Shown in pieces: positions 17,809-26,084 of a stretch of 64,000 nucleotides of DNA. The position numbers were made by a program, and so were the translations under genes. The notes under the pieces were generated by a model. It searched no databases. It worked only from the letters and a program-made list of their open reading frames with translations, and was not told the origin of the DNA. The stretch is from Pseudomonadota bacterium (GTDB lineage Bacteria; Myxococcota_A; Polyangia; Haliangiales; Haliangiaceae). The number at the start of each line of letters is the position of its first letter. Position 1 is the first letter of the stretch. The DNA is taken from positions 1 to 64,000 of the forward strand of contig JAKSDA010000210.1 in assembly GCA_022360315.1 (NCBI GenBank), written 5' to 3'.

Positions 17809-18546
17809 ATGGGATACGGTTGCGGTACTGTGTCCGAAGAGCGAAACTTTGCGGACCTCGAGGCTGTACTCGGCTATCACTTTGCCGACCAGGAACTTTT
17901 GATCACAGCGCTCACTCACCGATCGTTTGCCAACGAGCACTCGGGATCGGGCCGATCGGACAATGAGAAGCTCGAGTTTCTGGGCGACGCAGTTCTCGAT
18001 CTGATCATCGGTCATATGCTCATGGAGCGCTACCCCGATTTGCGCGAAGGGCAGCTGTCAGTGACCCGGTCGCAGGTGGTGAGCGAGGACGGGCTGAGCG
18101 AGTTGGCGATCCAACTCGGCCTCGGCGAATGGCTCTATCTCGGCAAAGGAGAGCGCCGTTCGGGGGGAAAACACAAGCCGTCGATCCTGGCCGACGCCAT
18201 GGAGGCCGTGACCGCGGCAGTCTATCTCGACGGTGGCTTCGACGCCGCGTGGAAGCTGGTCGCCCGACTGTTCACCACCAGCATCGAGAGCGTCGAAGAG
18301 ACGGGATTTTACGACTTCAAAACCCGTCTGCAGGAGCTGGCTCAGGCGCGCCTCAAGGCGACGCCGGTCTACCGTGTCATTGCGGACCGAGGACCGGACC
18401 ACGCCAAGATCTTCGAGGTGTCGGTCGAGATCGATGGCCGCGAGTGGGGCCGTGCAACCGGCTCGTCCAAAAAACGCGCCGAGCAGCTGGCCGCGGCCAA
18501 TGCCTCGTTTCTTCTCGAAGGTGCCGACCTCGAGCAGCTCGATTGA
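17809..18546 (+). CDS. rnc: Ribonuclease III
   Basis: RNase III cleaves double-stranded RNA during rRNA processing and mRNA turnover. The catalytic domain carries the signature NEKLEFLGDAVLDL with the acidic metal ligands, and ADAMEAVTAAVYLDGG, the second acidic cluster. The double-stranded RNA-binding domain follows from about residue 165 (FKTRLQELAQARLKATPVYR, then GSSKKRAEQLAA). The frame is open far upstream but that part is antisense to the kinase gene. I take ATG 17809; GTG 17830 is an in-frame alternative that gives a length closer to other RNase III proteins. The 126-bp gap to the divergent kinase gene must contain both promoters. Era lies about 16 kb away rather than next to rnc as in many proteobacteria. 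Confidence 0.95.
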   Translation: MGYGCGTVSEERNFADLEAVLGYHFADQELLITALTHRSFANEHSGSGRSDNEKLEFLGDAVLDLIIGHMLMERYPDLREGQLSVTRSQVVSEDGLSELAIQLGLGEWLYLGKGERRSGGKHKPSILADAMEAVTAAVYLDGGFDAAWKLVARLFTTSIESVEETGFYDFKTRLQELAQARLKATPVYRVIADRGPDHAKIFEVSVEIDGREWGRATGSSKKRAEQLAAANASFLLEGADLEQLD

Positions 18547-18621
18547 TCAGTTTCGGATCGGAGCCAGATCCGGACAGCGATCAGATGGCCGGCCGCATGT
18601 TCGTGGCCGGGATGTGAGACC

Positions 18622-21600
18622 TCATACGATGACCAGCGGCCATTCGAGAGAGGTCAGCTTGGGCGCGATCTCGAGCAGGCGGCTGCGGACGCGGGTGATC
18701 TCGGCCCGATCTTCGGGACGCTGGCGCAGTCCGGCGCTGAGGGTTTCGGCCAGCCGCATGAACGACCCGAACCGGCCCAGGGCCTGGATACGGCGCGGGG
18801 TACCGTCGTGGGAGAGATGAGCGCTCACCACGTCGACCGCGTTGTCGCCGGGAAAGAGCAATTCGCTGGTCAGCAGCTGGAACGCCAGTGCCGAGAACGC
18901 ATAGACGTCGGCGGGTCGGGGATCGATGGACTTGAATGACTCGGCATCGAGGTCTGTCCGCCATATTTCGGGAGCACCGTAGTGGGGCGCAGCGCAGCCC
19001 GGGCGCAGAGTGCGTCCGGCCAGGCCGTAATCGACCAGGACCGGGACATAGTGGTTTTCCTGGTCGCCGTCCGGCCGAGTGGACGACCGGGGGGTGTCAT
19101 TGCGCAAGACCACGTTGGCCGGGTTCACATCGAGGTGAGCAATGCCAGCTCCGTGCATGGCCTCGAGTCCCGAGGCGATACCGTCGAGGATGGTAAAGAC
19201 CTCTGCCATCGACAGCTCCTCGCGCTCGAGGACGCGTTCGATCGTTGGGCCGGACACCAGTTCCATGATCAAAAAGGGCTTGGGCCGGTGTTTGGCGTCG
19301 AAGGTGACGAATCGGGCCAGGTTGGGATGCTCGGGCAGATTGGACAGCTCTTTGGCCTGCTCGCAAAACAGGTCGTAGAACTGTGTTTCAGACAAGCTGT
19401 GTGCGGCTGCACCGTGGTACTCGGGCACCTTGAGGGCAAAGCTCTCGGCGCTCTCATCGTCGCGGTTCCTGGCTTGCCGGGCCGCGAACACCGAGCCCAC
19501 GTCGCCCCGACCGATGGCGTGCAGAATGTAGAAGCCGCCCAGGGTGCGGCCAAGAGGCAGCCAGGGCACCATGCGGAGAGCGTTTTTAACACTGGCGGCC
19601 AGGCCCTCGGTCGAGGCGCGCGCTTGCGCCGAGGCGGGCAGCGAGGCAACCCGGGCCAGGACCAGCGCCGCGCTGTTGGCCAGAACCGGCGGCAACTCGA
19701 CCCGGAGCACCTTGGTCGCGGCCGATACCGCGCGCGACAGGCCCTTGGTATCGCCGCGGATGGCTCGCTCGAGCGCCGCGTCTACATTGCGCAGAGCCTC
19801 GCCCGATTGCGGCTTGGTCGAGCGCCGACCTCGGCCCAGTCGGCGGGTCGCACCAAAAACCAGCTGGGCCAGCCATTCGGTGCTGCTCTCGAGTCGGCCC
19901 AGACTGGAGGTATCGTCGGCAAACGCGGACAGCGAGCGCATGGCGCTCACCGCCACCAGGGCATCGGAAAAACCGAGCAAGGCGACGCGCAGGGCTTCGA
20001 CCCGGGGTGATTGCGCGGTGGGAACTGCGTGGGCCAGGGTGCGCAGCGCCTCAAGGCAATTGGCGATGTTGCTGCGGGTCGAATCCGTGTCTGCCTCGGC
20101 AACAGCCCGTCCGGCCTCGAGATAGGCACCGACCAGTTGTTTGAACGTGGGCTCCATGCTGGCCTCGCCCAGAACGTCCATATCTCCGCTGCCCACGGCA
20201 TCGACTGCCACCGAGATGAATACATCGGACAGTTCGCACAGTTCTTCGCGGACCAGTGCGTCGCCGGTGCGGGCCAGGGCTGCGCATACCGTATGCCGCA
20301 GAACCTCGGGCTCCTGTTTGCTGACCCGGGTCAGCAGAACGTTGGCCGTGCGCATGCGCCGATCGCGGAGCTTTCGGTCCGAGTTGACGGTGCCGTCCGC
20401 ATCGACCAGATGCAGTAGCGCGCGCATGCGGCGCAGGCGCCACAGCGGATGGGCGATCTCGCCGTCTTCATCGGTTCCGGCATCGGCCTCGCGGGAGAGA
20501 AGCCAGTTGCCCAGCTGGTCGTAGAGCCGGGTCAGCGGCTCGAGTGCCGTGTCGGTCTGAGTGACCGTGATCAGGTCGTGCAGGACGGTACTTTCGAGCA
20601 GGCCGTGATCGAGCTCGCGCAGGGCCAAGAATGCCTGCGTCCGATCTTCAGGAGTATCGTCGCCGGTGCGCTCCAGGCTCTTGGCGATTTCGATGGCGGC
20701 TTCGAGCGCTTCATCGGCAGCTGTCCGTGCTGCGGTGGGGCCATCTTTGGCAAACGCGCAGTGGGCGACGCGCAACCGGGACAGAAGCGCGTCCTGGCCC
20801 AGTCCGCCGATTCTTCGGTCGGCCGGTGAAAGCTCGGCATAGAGTGCTTCTCGCAGAGCGCCCCTGCCGTCGTCGTCGGTTTTTTGCCGGTCGAGCAAGC
20901 TGGCCCGAGCATGGGCCGCCGCGCGGGTGCCAAACTCGCAGCCAATGCGCTCGCGGCGCACATCGGCAAGCGCCTCAATCGCCTCGATGTCGCCGCTGTC
21001 GATCACATCGCCGAGAATTTCGTCAGTCGCCTCGATCTCGGCCTCGCCGGCCGCGGCCAGGCCCGCGATCATGGCTGCGGCCACGCCGCTGTCACGCTGG
21101 GCGAACTCGCTGGCCAAAATATCCCGGCAGCGCGCGATCGCCGGATCGGGCTCGATGGCGACCCGCGCCGCCAACGAGGCCACCGAACGGCGCCATTCAG
21201 CTGGCCCGGTGTGATCCGAAAGGCCGTCTTCGATGGCGTTGTCCTGGTCCCGATCGGCTTCGGAAAGCAGGCCGCGGGCCACTGCCACATGGCGCCAGAC
21301 CAGCGATTCGCGGTCGGCGAGCAGACGCTCGAACGCAGTGGCCACCGAGGGCACGCGAAATGCTTGTAGACCGGCGTCGTCGCCGACAGCGGCGCGCCGG
21401 GCGGCCTCGCGCGCTGCCCGTTCGAGCAGCCGTGCGGCCAGGCGCCGGGCTGGGAGCGAGCTGGTCGACGGCAGTGACAACCATTGCCGTTCGCTATCGC
21501 GATGCGAGATCAGAGCCAGGGCCAGGACATCGGCCCGGGTCGACAGTTCCACGGGCAAGAACAGGGACAGGGACAATCGGGCGCGAATCTGCGGCCCGCT

Positions 21601-21987
21601 CAGGCCACGGCTCGAGCCGAGCGCCAGCGCCGTGGCCAGGGCCACGAAGGTCTCGGCGTTGCCCGAGCGCAGGGTTCTGAGCACCCGGCGACCCAGATCG
21701 CGTTTCTCCTCGCTGCGCGGCAGCGCCGAGGCCAGCTCAAAGGTGGCCAGCGCAGCGGCGGGCGGGGAAAGAAAATCGAGGTCATCCAGCAGCCCGCTCG
21801 ACAGTGCCATGCGCACTCCAGCCAGTAACTCGCCAGAGCCGAGACCCTCGAGTGGCACGGGCTGATGCTCGGAGGCCACAGCCGCGAGGGTGGCGATTCC
21901 ACGTCGCCACAGGGCGCGTATCTGCGCCATGTCCTCGAGCTCGTGAATCTTGATGAGACCCGCCAGATCGCTGTTCGTCTCTCCCAT
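18622..21987 (-). CDS. Large helical protein with C-terminal Ser/Thr kinase-like domain
   Basis: The protein is 1121 residues from ATG 21987 (GAGG 10 nt upstream); a TTG three codons earlier is an alternative. Residues 1 to about 800 are almost wholly helical, rich in Ala, Leu, Arg and Glu, and may form HEAT/TPR-like repeats, but I cannot assign a family. The kinase-like domain is C-terminal, the reverse of the usual order: loop IGRGDVGSVFAARQ, Lys in FALKVPEYHG, catalytic loop HLDVNPANVVL (Arg and Lys of HRDxKxxN changed, Asp and Asn kept), DYG in place of DFG (VLVDYGLAG) and APEIW. It may be a divergent active kinase or a pseudokinase. It is convergent with rnc and probably cytoplasmic, with no membrane segment seen. 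Confidence 0.85.
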   Translation of the reverse strand: MGETNSDLAGLIKIHELEDMAQIRALWRRGIATLAAVASEHQPVPLEGLGSGELLAGVRMALSSGLLDDLDFLSPPAAALATFELASALPRSEEKRDLGRRVLRTLRSGNAETFVALATALALGSSRGLSGPQIRARLSLSLFLPVELSTRADVLALALISHRDSERQWLSLPSTSSLPARRLAARLLERAAREAARRAAVGDDAGLQAFRVPSVATAFERLLADRESLVWRHVAVARGLLSEADRDQDNAIEDGLSDHTGPAEWRRSVASLAARVAIEPDPAIARCRDILASEFAQRDSGVAAAMIAGLAAAGEAEIEATDEILGDVIDSGDIEAIEALADVRRERIGCEFGTRAAAHARASLLDRQKTDDDGRGALREALYAELSPADRRIGGLGQDALLSRLRVAHCAFAKDGPTAARTAADEALEAAIEIAKSLERTGDDTPEDRTQAFLALRELDHGLLESTVLHDLITVTQTDTALEPLTRLYDQLGNWLLSREADAGTDEDGEIAHPLWRLRRMRALLHLVDADGTVNSDRKLRDRRMRTANVLLTRVSKQEPEVLRHTVCAALARTGDALVREELCELSDVFISVAVDAVGSGDMDVLGEASMEPTFKQLVGAYLEAGRAVAEADTDSTRSNIANCLEALRTLAHAVPTAQSPRVEALRVALLGFSDALVAVSAMRSLSAFADDTSSLGRLESSTEWLAQLVFGATRRLGRGRRSTKPQSGEALRNVDAALERAIRGDTKGLSRAVSAATKVLRVELPPVLANSAALVLARVASLPASAQARASTEGLAASVKNALRMVPWLPLGRTLGGFYILHAIGRGDVGSVFAARQARNRDDESAESFALKVPEYHGAAAHSLSETQFYDLFCEQAKELSNLPEHPNLARFVTFDAKHRPKPFLIMELVSGPTIERVLEREELSMAEVFTILDGIASGLEAMHGAGIAHLDVNPANVVLRNDTPRSSTRPDGDQENHYVPVLVDYGLAGRTLRPGCAAPHYGAPEIWRTDLDAESFKSIDPRPADVYAFSALAFQLLTSELLFPGDNAVDVVSAHLSHDGTPRRIQALGRFGSFMRLAETLSAGLRQRPEDRAEITRVRSRLLEIAPKLTSLEWPLVIV

Positions 21988-22232
21988 GAAGTACAAACCT
22001 CGGGTTGGCCAATGTCCACAACCAGGGCTTGCGATTGTACCCGACAGAGCGCGTTCATGCCCCGCCAGCCCGGATTATTCATCGCGGCACTGTCCTGGGG
22101 GCGGCTGCCGAGGAAGAAATGGCGGTGGTGGTCGAACGGGCCGCCCGGACGCTCCGGCCGGGGAGAGGGAGGAGGAGATGGCCGGGGCGTCCGGATTGTA
22201 GGCAGGTGAGGAGTGAGTGAAGCAGAGGGGAG

Positions 22233-22646
22233 CTACTGCGAGGGAGGACCGAATTCGGCGCCGCAGGCGAGATAGACTCGGACAGCCTCGACCTGGGCGG
22301 AGTTGAGGGCAGTTACATCGCTGGTAGGGGGGGGCATCGAACCATCCTCGGCTGTGCGGTAGATGTCAGCGGCCATATCGCGGACAATGTCGATGACGTC
22401 AAAGTCCATGCCGTCAGGCACGCCTCTGCGGTCCGCGCCCTGGAGCTGAGAGGAATGACAGCCGATGCAGGTGGTGAACACGATCGTCGCACCGGTATTC
22501 TGCTGAGATTGGGAGGCCGGGGGGCAATCCCCTAGTCCATCGTCACCGCCACACCCGATCGCTACGGTCAGGATGGCGGCCAGTAGTCCGACCCAGACTA
22601 TGCCGAGCCAGCGATGGGTACATACTGCAAGGACGTTGCGATTCAT
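22233..22646 (-). CDS. c-type cytochrome-like lipoprotein
   Basis: From ATG 22646 (MNRNVLAVCTHRW) this is a 137-residue protein with a signal sequence and lipobox (LTVAIGC). The mature part holds one heme-binding CIGCHSSQ motif. A Met in the stretch GSMPPPTSDVTALN, followed by a helix ending VRVYLACGAEFG, would give the usual distal ligand and C-terminal helix of a small cytochrome c; the phrase is typical of planctomycete-type and myxobacterial cytochrome lipoproteins. It sits 67 bp downstream of the metallopeptidase gene and probably shares its transcript. An electron-transfer or sensor role in the periplasm is likely; the partner is unknown. Confidence 0.85.
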   Translation of the reverse strand: MNRNVLAVCTHRWLGIVWVGLLAAILTVAIGCGGDDGLGDCPPASQSQQNTGATIVFTTCIGCHSSQLQGADRRGVPDGMDFDVIDIVRDMAADIYRTAEDGSMPPPTSDVTALNSAQVEAVRVYLACGAEFGPPSQ

Positions 22647-22713
22647 GATTCCCGGTCTTGCTTGGGTCAATACGAAGTGGAATGCACAGCCGATGTGTGG
22701 ACAGACTGGCAAA

Positions 22714-23910
22714 CTACGGCTGCACCCAGTTGACCTGCAGGGTGTAGTTCGCCGCGGTGTAGCCATCCACTGTGATATGGGCGGTCGTGGCGCCTGCCGG
22801 TACGTCCAGTGCGCAGATCTCGTTCGAGCTCACCAGATAGGGCCGGCAGTCGAACTGACGTCGCGTCGGTGCACTGTTGAATCGGACGTACAGGTCGGCA
22901 TCGCCAGTACCGCTGAGCTGGGCGACAAACTGGCTGCCGGGCAGGACGGCCACCGGATCATATTGGTGGATCTGACCCTGGTTGATGGTGTCGGATTCGA
23001 TTACTTGCTGGGGCGTGCCCTGCTGGGGAGGCGTTGGATCCGTGCTGCCGGCAGCGCCGTAGAGCCCGGTGGCGCCCTGGATGTCGAGCGCGGTGAGGCT
23101 CAGGTCCACACCGGTGCCGTTGCATTGCGGGTAGTGCATGACCGATGCGCTGTCGTACGCAGTAAGGGCGCGCCAGTTGTTATCCTCGAAGCAGGTGCCG
23201 GCTTCAGGCCGGGTGTGCTCGTGGCGAAAGCCCAGGGTGTGGCCCAACTCGTGGCGCAGGATGCCGGTGACCGTGATCGCGCCCAGGTTTCCGAACGAGC
23301 TCTGGTCGACCAGAATGTTGCGCGCCGAGCGGCGCTCGCCTGGGAAGAAAGCACGGGCCAGGTAGGGCTGCCCGGTGACCAGGCGTACGTCGAAAAGCAC
23401 AGCCTGGTTGTTCGCGGTGCAGTTGGCGTCCTGGGCAGTGAGATGGACAAAGTCGACATCCGCAGCCGCTTCCCACGCCGCGGTGGCCTCGTTCATCGAC
23501 TGCACTATCTGCGCTTTGAACTGGCCAAAGGCGTTGCTCACACAATAGGTGAGATTCTTTTTCTGCGTCGAGTTCCAGGCCGCGTCGGCGTTGCCGCTTC
23601 GGTGTACGAGCAGCGCGCCATTACTGCCGTACAGCGAGCCGTGAAACTCGCGCAGCTTCTTCTCGTTGGTGACCGCTTCGTCACCATTGACAATATAAAC
23701 TCCGCCCTCCCAGGGCTCTTTGTAGATCGTCCCGACAAAGTCGTCGAAGCTGGGCGCGTCGTTGTTGCTCGCGACCGACGTGTCGCCAAGTTCGCAACCG
23801 GACAATGCTACGCCGGCTGCTACAGCGAGCAGCCACATCCGGTGACTCGAAATGGTGGGAAAGGCAGAATCATCTCTAACTGTCATGGTTTTGGTGGCTC
23901 CGTGTTCCAT
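22714..23910 (-). CDS. Secreted metzincin-type metallopeptidase lipoprotein (M57-like) with C-terminal PPC-like domain
   Basis: The 398-residue protein has a signal peptide and lipobox (GVALSGC near residue 39). After an N-terminal pro-region (FDDFVGTIYKEPWEGGVYIVNGDE) comes the zinc site HELGHTLGFRHEH, the extended HExxHxxGxxH motif of metzincins, and the Met-turn SVMHYPQC. This is the layout of myxobacterial HEIGH/M57-type peptidases. From about residue 285 a beta-sandwich resembling pre-peptidase C-terminal (PPC) domains follows (GTGDADLYVRFN, then ICALDVPAGA and NYTLQVNW). An alternative start at ATG 23886 has a better GGAG. A paralogue lacking the PPC part lies at 63188-64000. The protein probably degrades extracellular protein. 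Confidence 0.9.
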   Translation of the reverse strand: MEHGATKTMTVRDDSAFPTISSHRMWLLAVAAGVALSGCELGDTSVASNNDAPSFDDFVGTIYKEPWEGGVYIVNGDEAVTNEKKLREFHGSLYGSNGALLVHRSGNADAAWNSTQKKNLTYCVSNAFGQFKAQIVQSMNEATAAWEAAADVDFVHLTAQDANCTANNQAVLFDVRLVTGQPYLARAFFPGERRSARNILVDQSSFGNLGAITVTGILRHELGHTLGFRHEHTRPEAGTCFEDNNWRALTAYDSASVMHYPQCNGTGVDLSLTALDIQGATGLYGAAGSTDPTPPQQGTPQQVIESDTINQGQIHQYDPVAVLPGSQFVAQLSGTGDADLYVRFNSAPTRRQFDCRPYLVSSNEICALDVPAGATTAHITVDGYTAANYTLQVNWVQP

Positions 23911-23984
23911 ACCCGGCTGTCAAATCCCCCAGCAAAAGACGTGCCTAGATTTTCTGTTGTGTCAATTACGATCTTTGTCGATCT

Positions 23985-24020
23985 AATTCCATTATAAATT
24001 TATTTTTGTATTATTCTTAA
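23985..24020 (-). promoter_or_regulatory. Candidate sigma-70 promoter of the metallopeptidase gene
   Basis: On the minus strand TTAAGA (24020-24015) and a perfect TATAAT (23996-23991) are separated by 18 nt, in an AT-rich island unlike its surroundings, about 80 bp before the metallopeptidase start. The wider gap 23911-24462 also holds a possible small lipoprotein frame; I see nothing else in it. Confidence 0.6.
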
Positions 24021-24186
24021 AACATGAGGCGATACACACTGGGGAGTAGAGCCTCCTGCATGTAGGTTTAAGTGCTCACTCATAGCACCAATCTGACGTC
24101 ACGCCGGCGATGAGTTGCGCCCAGCAGTCGGTGACGGGATGGTTGGCGATCCCCTGACCTCGGCGACGTTGCGCGCTCGGTTCCTG

Positions 24187-24324
24187 TCAAGACGTCGGGT
24201 TGTATTGCCTGTCTCGACTTCGATTCAAGTCTGCCGCCGGCCCGGGCGATCGGGTCTGCGCCGGGCTGCACGCGATCACCAGTACGCCGAGGCCACCTGC
24301 CAAAACGATTGGTGGCAGCGCCAT
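24187..24324 (-). CDS. Possible 45-residue lipoprotein
   Basis: From ATG 24324 the frame reads MALPPIVLAGGLGVLVIACS and then a short Pro/Ser/Arg-rich tail before a stop. The hydrophobic core and the LVIACS lipobox fit a very small lipoprotein. There is no convincing ribosome-binding site and the tail has no recognisable feature, so it may be a chance frame in the gap between the RpiR and metallopeptidase genes. Confidence 0.3.
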   Translation of the reverse strand: MALPPIVLAGGLGVLVIACSPAQTRSPGPAADLNRSRDRQYNPTS

Positions 24325-24462
24325 GAGTCGTCGATATCGCGCTGAAAAAAAAATTTCAAAAACAAAATTTCCCCGCGCCGCAAACATGGCAAAAGAGAAT
24401 GGCAAAGGCGAAATGGCGCAAGAAACGGCGAGCGAGGCAATGCCATCGGGCCGCAGGCACGC

Positions 24463-25311
24463 CTACACGTACTCGTTGTGCGAGGCTCGGATCGAGGCCC
24501 GGAGCTGGTCGAGGGCCCGCGTTTTGTCGGACAGGGCAAGGTCGGTGACCACCGCATTGATCAGCACCATGGCGCTCGACATCGCGTTGGTGAAGAGCAC
24601 GTTGTCCGAGCAAGCGTGTAGCGTGGCACTGGCGAATGGGTGCAGCGGAGAGCGCACACTATCGATGATAGCCAGGATCGGGATGTTCTGCTCGCTGGCT
24701 CGAGTTGTGGCTTCCACGGTCTGCTTGCTGTAGGGGGGGAACGAGAACACCCACAGGATTGATCGCTGGGGCAGGATTGCGACTTGCTCGGCAAGGGTGA
24801 GGGCGTCGCGGGACAGGTAGTGGGCGCGGACTCCGATCTGGAACAGGAGATACTGGGCGAAACGCGCCAGCATGGAGCTGGCGCCGAGGCCCATTGTTGC
24901 GACGTGGCGCGCTTTTCGCACTCGGGCCACAAAGCGGCGAAACTCCTTGGAGTCGAGTTCAGCGACGGTGCGGGTGATGTTTTCGACCTCGCTGTCGGCA
25001 ACGCGCGCTACCGTGTCACCGGGATCGCTGGGCGGTCTCTCGACGGCGAATCGGTCCTCGGGTGTCAGGTCGCGTTTGACCTCGTCCATGAGCGCGCTGC
25101 GCATCTCCTGATACCCGGCGTAGCCGATCTCGCGGGCAAACCGCACGACTGTTGCCTCGGATACTCCGGCCTGTCGGGCCAATTCGTTCACCGACAGGCT
25201 GAATGCAGTCCGGTGATGGCTCAGCAGATAGTCGGCGGTTCGCTTCTGCTGTGCGGTGAGCCTGGTATAGTGGTCTTCCACAGCCCTCCGCACGCTGGAC
25301 GCCGTCGCCAT
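24463..25311 (-). CDS. MurR/RpiR-family transcriptional regulator
   Basis: The preferred start is ATG 25311 (MATASSVRRAVEDHY; 282 residues), since the upstream extension begins with TTG. Residues about 10-75 form the HTH_6 DNA-binding domain, with FSLSVNELARQAGVSEATV as the helix-turn-helix and VVRFAREIGYAGYQEMR after it. Residues about 110-260 form a SIS domain that senses phosphosugars (VATMGLGASSMLARF, LWVFSFPPYSKQTVEA, ILAIIDSVRSPL). RpiR proteins control sugar-phosphate or amino-sugar catabolism; no such target operon is adjacent here, although a sugar-type ABC importer lies about 5 kb away. The next gene upstream on the same strand encodes an ACT-domain protein. Confidence 0.92.
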   Translation of the reverse strand: MATASSVRRAVEDHYTRLTAQQKRTADYLLSHHRTAFSLSVNELARQAGVSEATVVRFAREIGYAGYQEMRSALMDEVKRDLTPEDRFAVERPPSDPGDTVARVADSEVENITRTVAELDSKEFRRFVARVRKARHVATMGLGASSMLARFAQYLLFQIGVRAHYLSRDALTLAEQVAILPQRSILWVFSFPPYSKQTVEATTRASEQNIPILAIIDSVRSPLHPFASATLHACSDNVLFTNAMSSAMVLINAVVTDLALSDKTRALDQLRASIRASHNEYV

Positions 25312-25443
25312 TAATGAAAGATAGTTTTCACGAGCGGCCCGGTCAAGTCGGATGTTCAATCGAGCTGTCCGGATCGAGAGATGTCGGGATCAAGACGTCG
25401 GGACCGGGATGGCCGGATCGAGATGTTCGAATTGAACTTCGAT

Positions 25444-25980
25444 TCATGCCGATTGCCCATCCTGGGTGCGCAGGCTGATGTCGACCATGAGATCGCCGGC
25501 CAGCGACTCCAGGTGGCCGCGCAGGTCGTCGAGGTCGACTGCGGGGGGACTTGCGATATCGGCGGTCAGTCTGAACAGCGGCTGGCCAGACATGGGTGCG
25601 CTTTCGACCACGGTGCTGAGCTCTTCGACGTTGATGCCACGCTCGGCCAGGGCGTGTGACACTTCGGAGACAATGCCCGGGTGGTCCTGCCCGACCACTT
25701 CGACGCGCAGATGACGCCAGTCCGTGTGGCCGGCCGGCTCTTCGGTCCGCTCGATCACAACGCGGAGGCCGTGAGTCTGCAGAGCGACGAGGGCGCGTTC
25801 GAGTTCCGCGGCCCGGTCTCTGTCCACAGTAGCGAGCAAAATGCCGGCAAAGCGGCCGCCCAATCGAGCCATGCGGCTCTCTTCCCAGTTGGCATCACAG
25901 GACGCGAGTGCCTGCGAGAGTCGCTCGACCAGGCCGGGCTTGTCGGCGCCGATCGCAGTGAGTACCAGTGCTTCCTTCAC
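25444..25980 (-). CDS. GcvR-like protein with two ACT domains
   Basis: The start is GTG 25980, which has AGAAAGGAACGACC just upstream; the longer frame in front has no family similarity. The 178-residue protein consists of two ACT domains in tandem. The first is ALVLTAIGADKPGLVERLSQ with MARLGGRFAGILLATV, and the second LRVEVVGQDHPGIVSEVSH with RGINVEELSTVVESAPMSG. This matches the glycine cleavage system repressor (GcvR) type, small-molecule sensors that bind amino acids and act through partner proteins. No gcv genes are in view, so the target is unknown. Confidence 0.88.
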   Translation of the reverse strand: MKEALVLTAIGADKPGLVERLSQALASCDANWEESRMARLGGRFAGILLATVDRDRAAELERALVALQTHGLRVVIERTEEPAGHTDWRHLRVEVVGQDHPGIVSEVSHALAERGINVEELSTVVESAPMSGQPLFRLTADIASPPAVDLDDLRGHLESLAGDLMVDISLRTQDGQSA

Positions 25981-26084
25981 GGTCGTTCCTTTCTGCCCAA
26001 ATGATAGCTCGAACGCCAGGCGGTCGGGCCGCGCGCGGTCACATTGCGTGCGTTGCCAGTGACCAGGTGTAGTATGGCGGCACG

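Noticed and set aside
17683..18015. Upstream extension of the kinase gene to 18015
   Set aside because: This part is antisense to rnc and has no kinase-family sequence before the GTG at 17682.
22573..23997. 474-codon plus-strand frame
   Set aside because: Antisense to the metallopeptidase and cytochrome genes, both of which have clear motifs.
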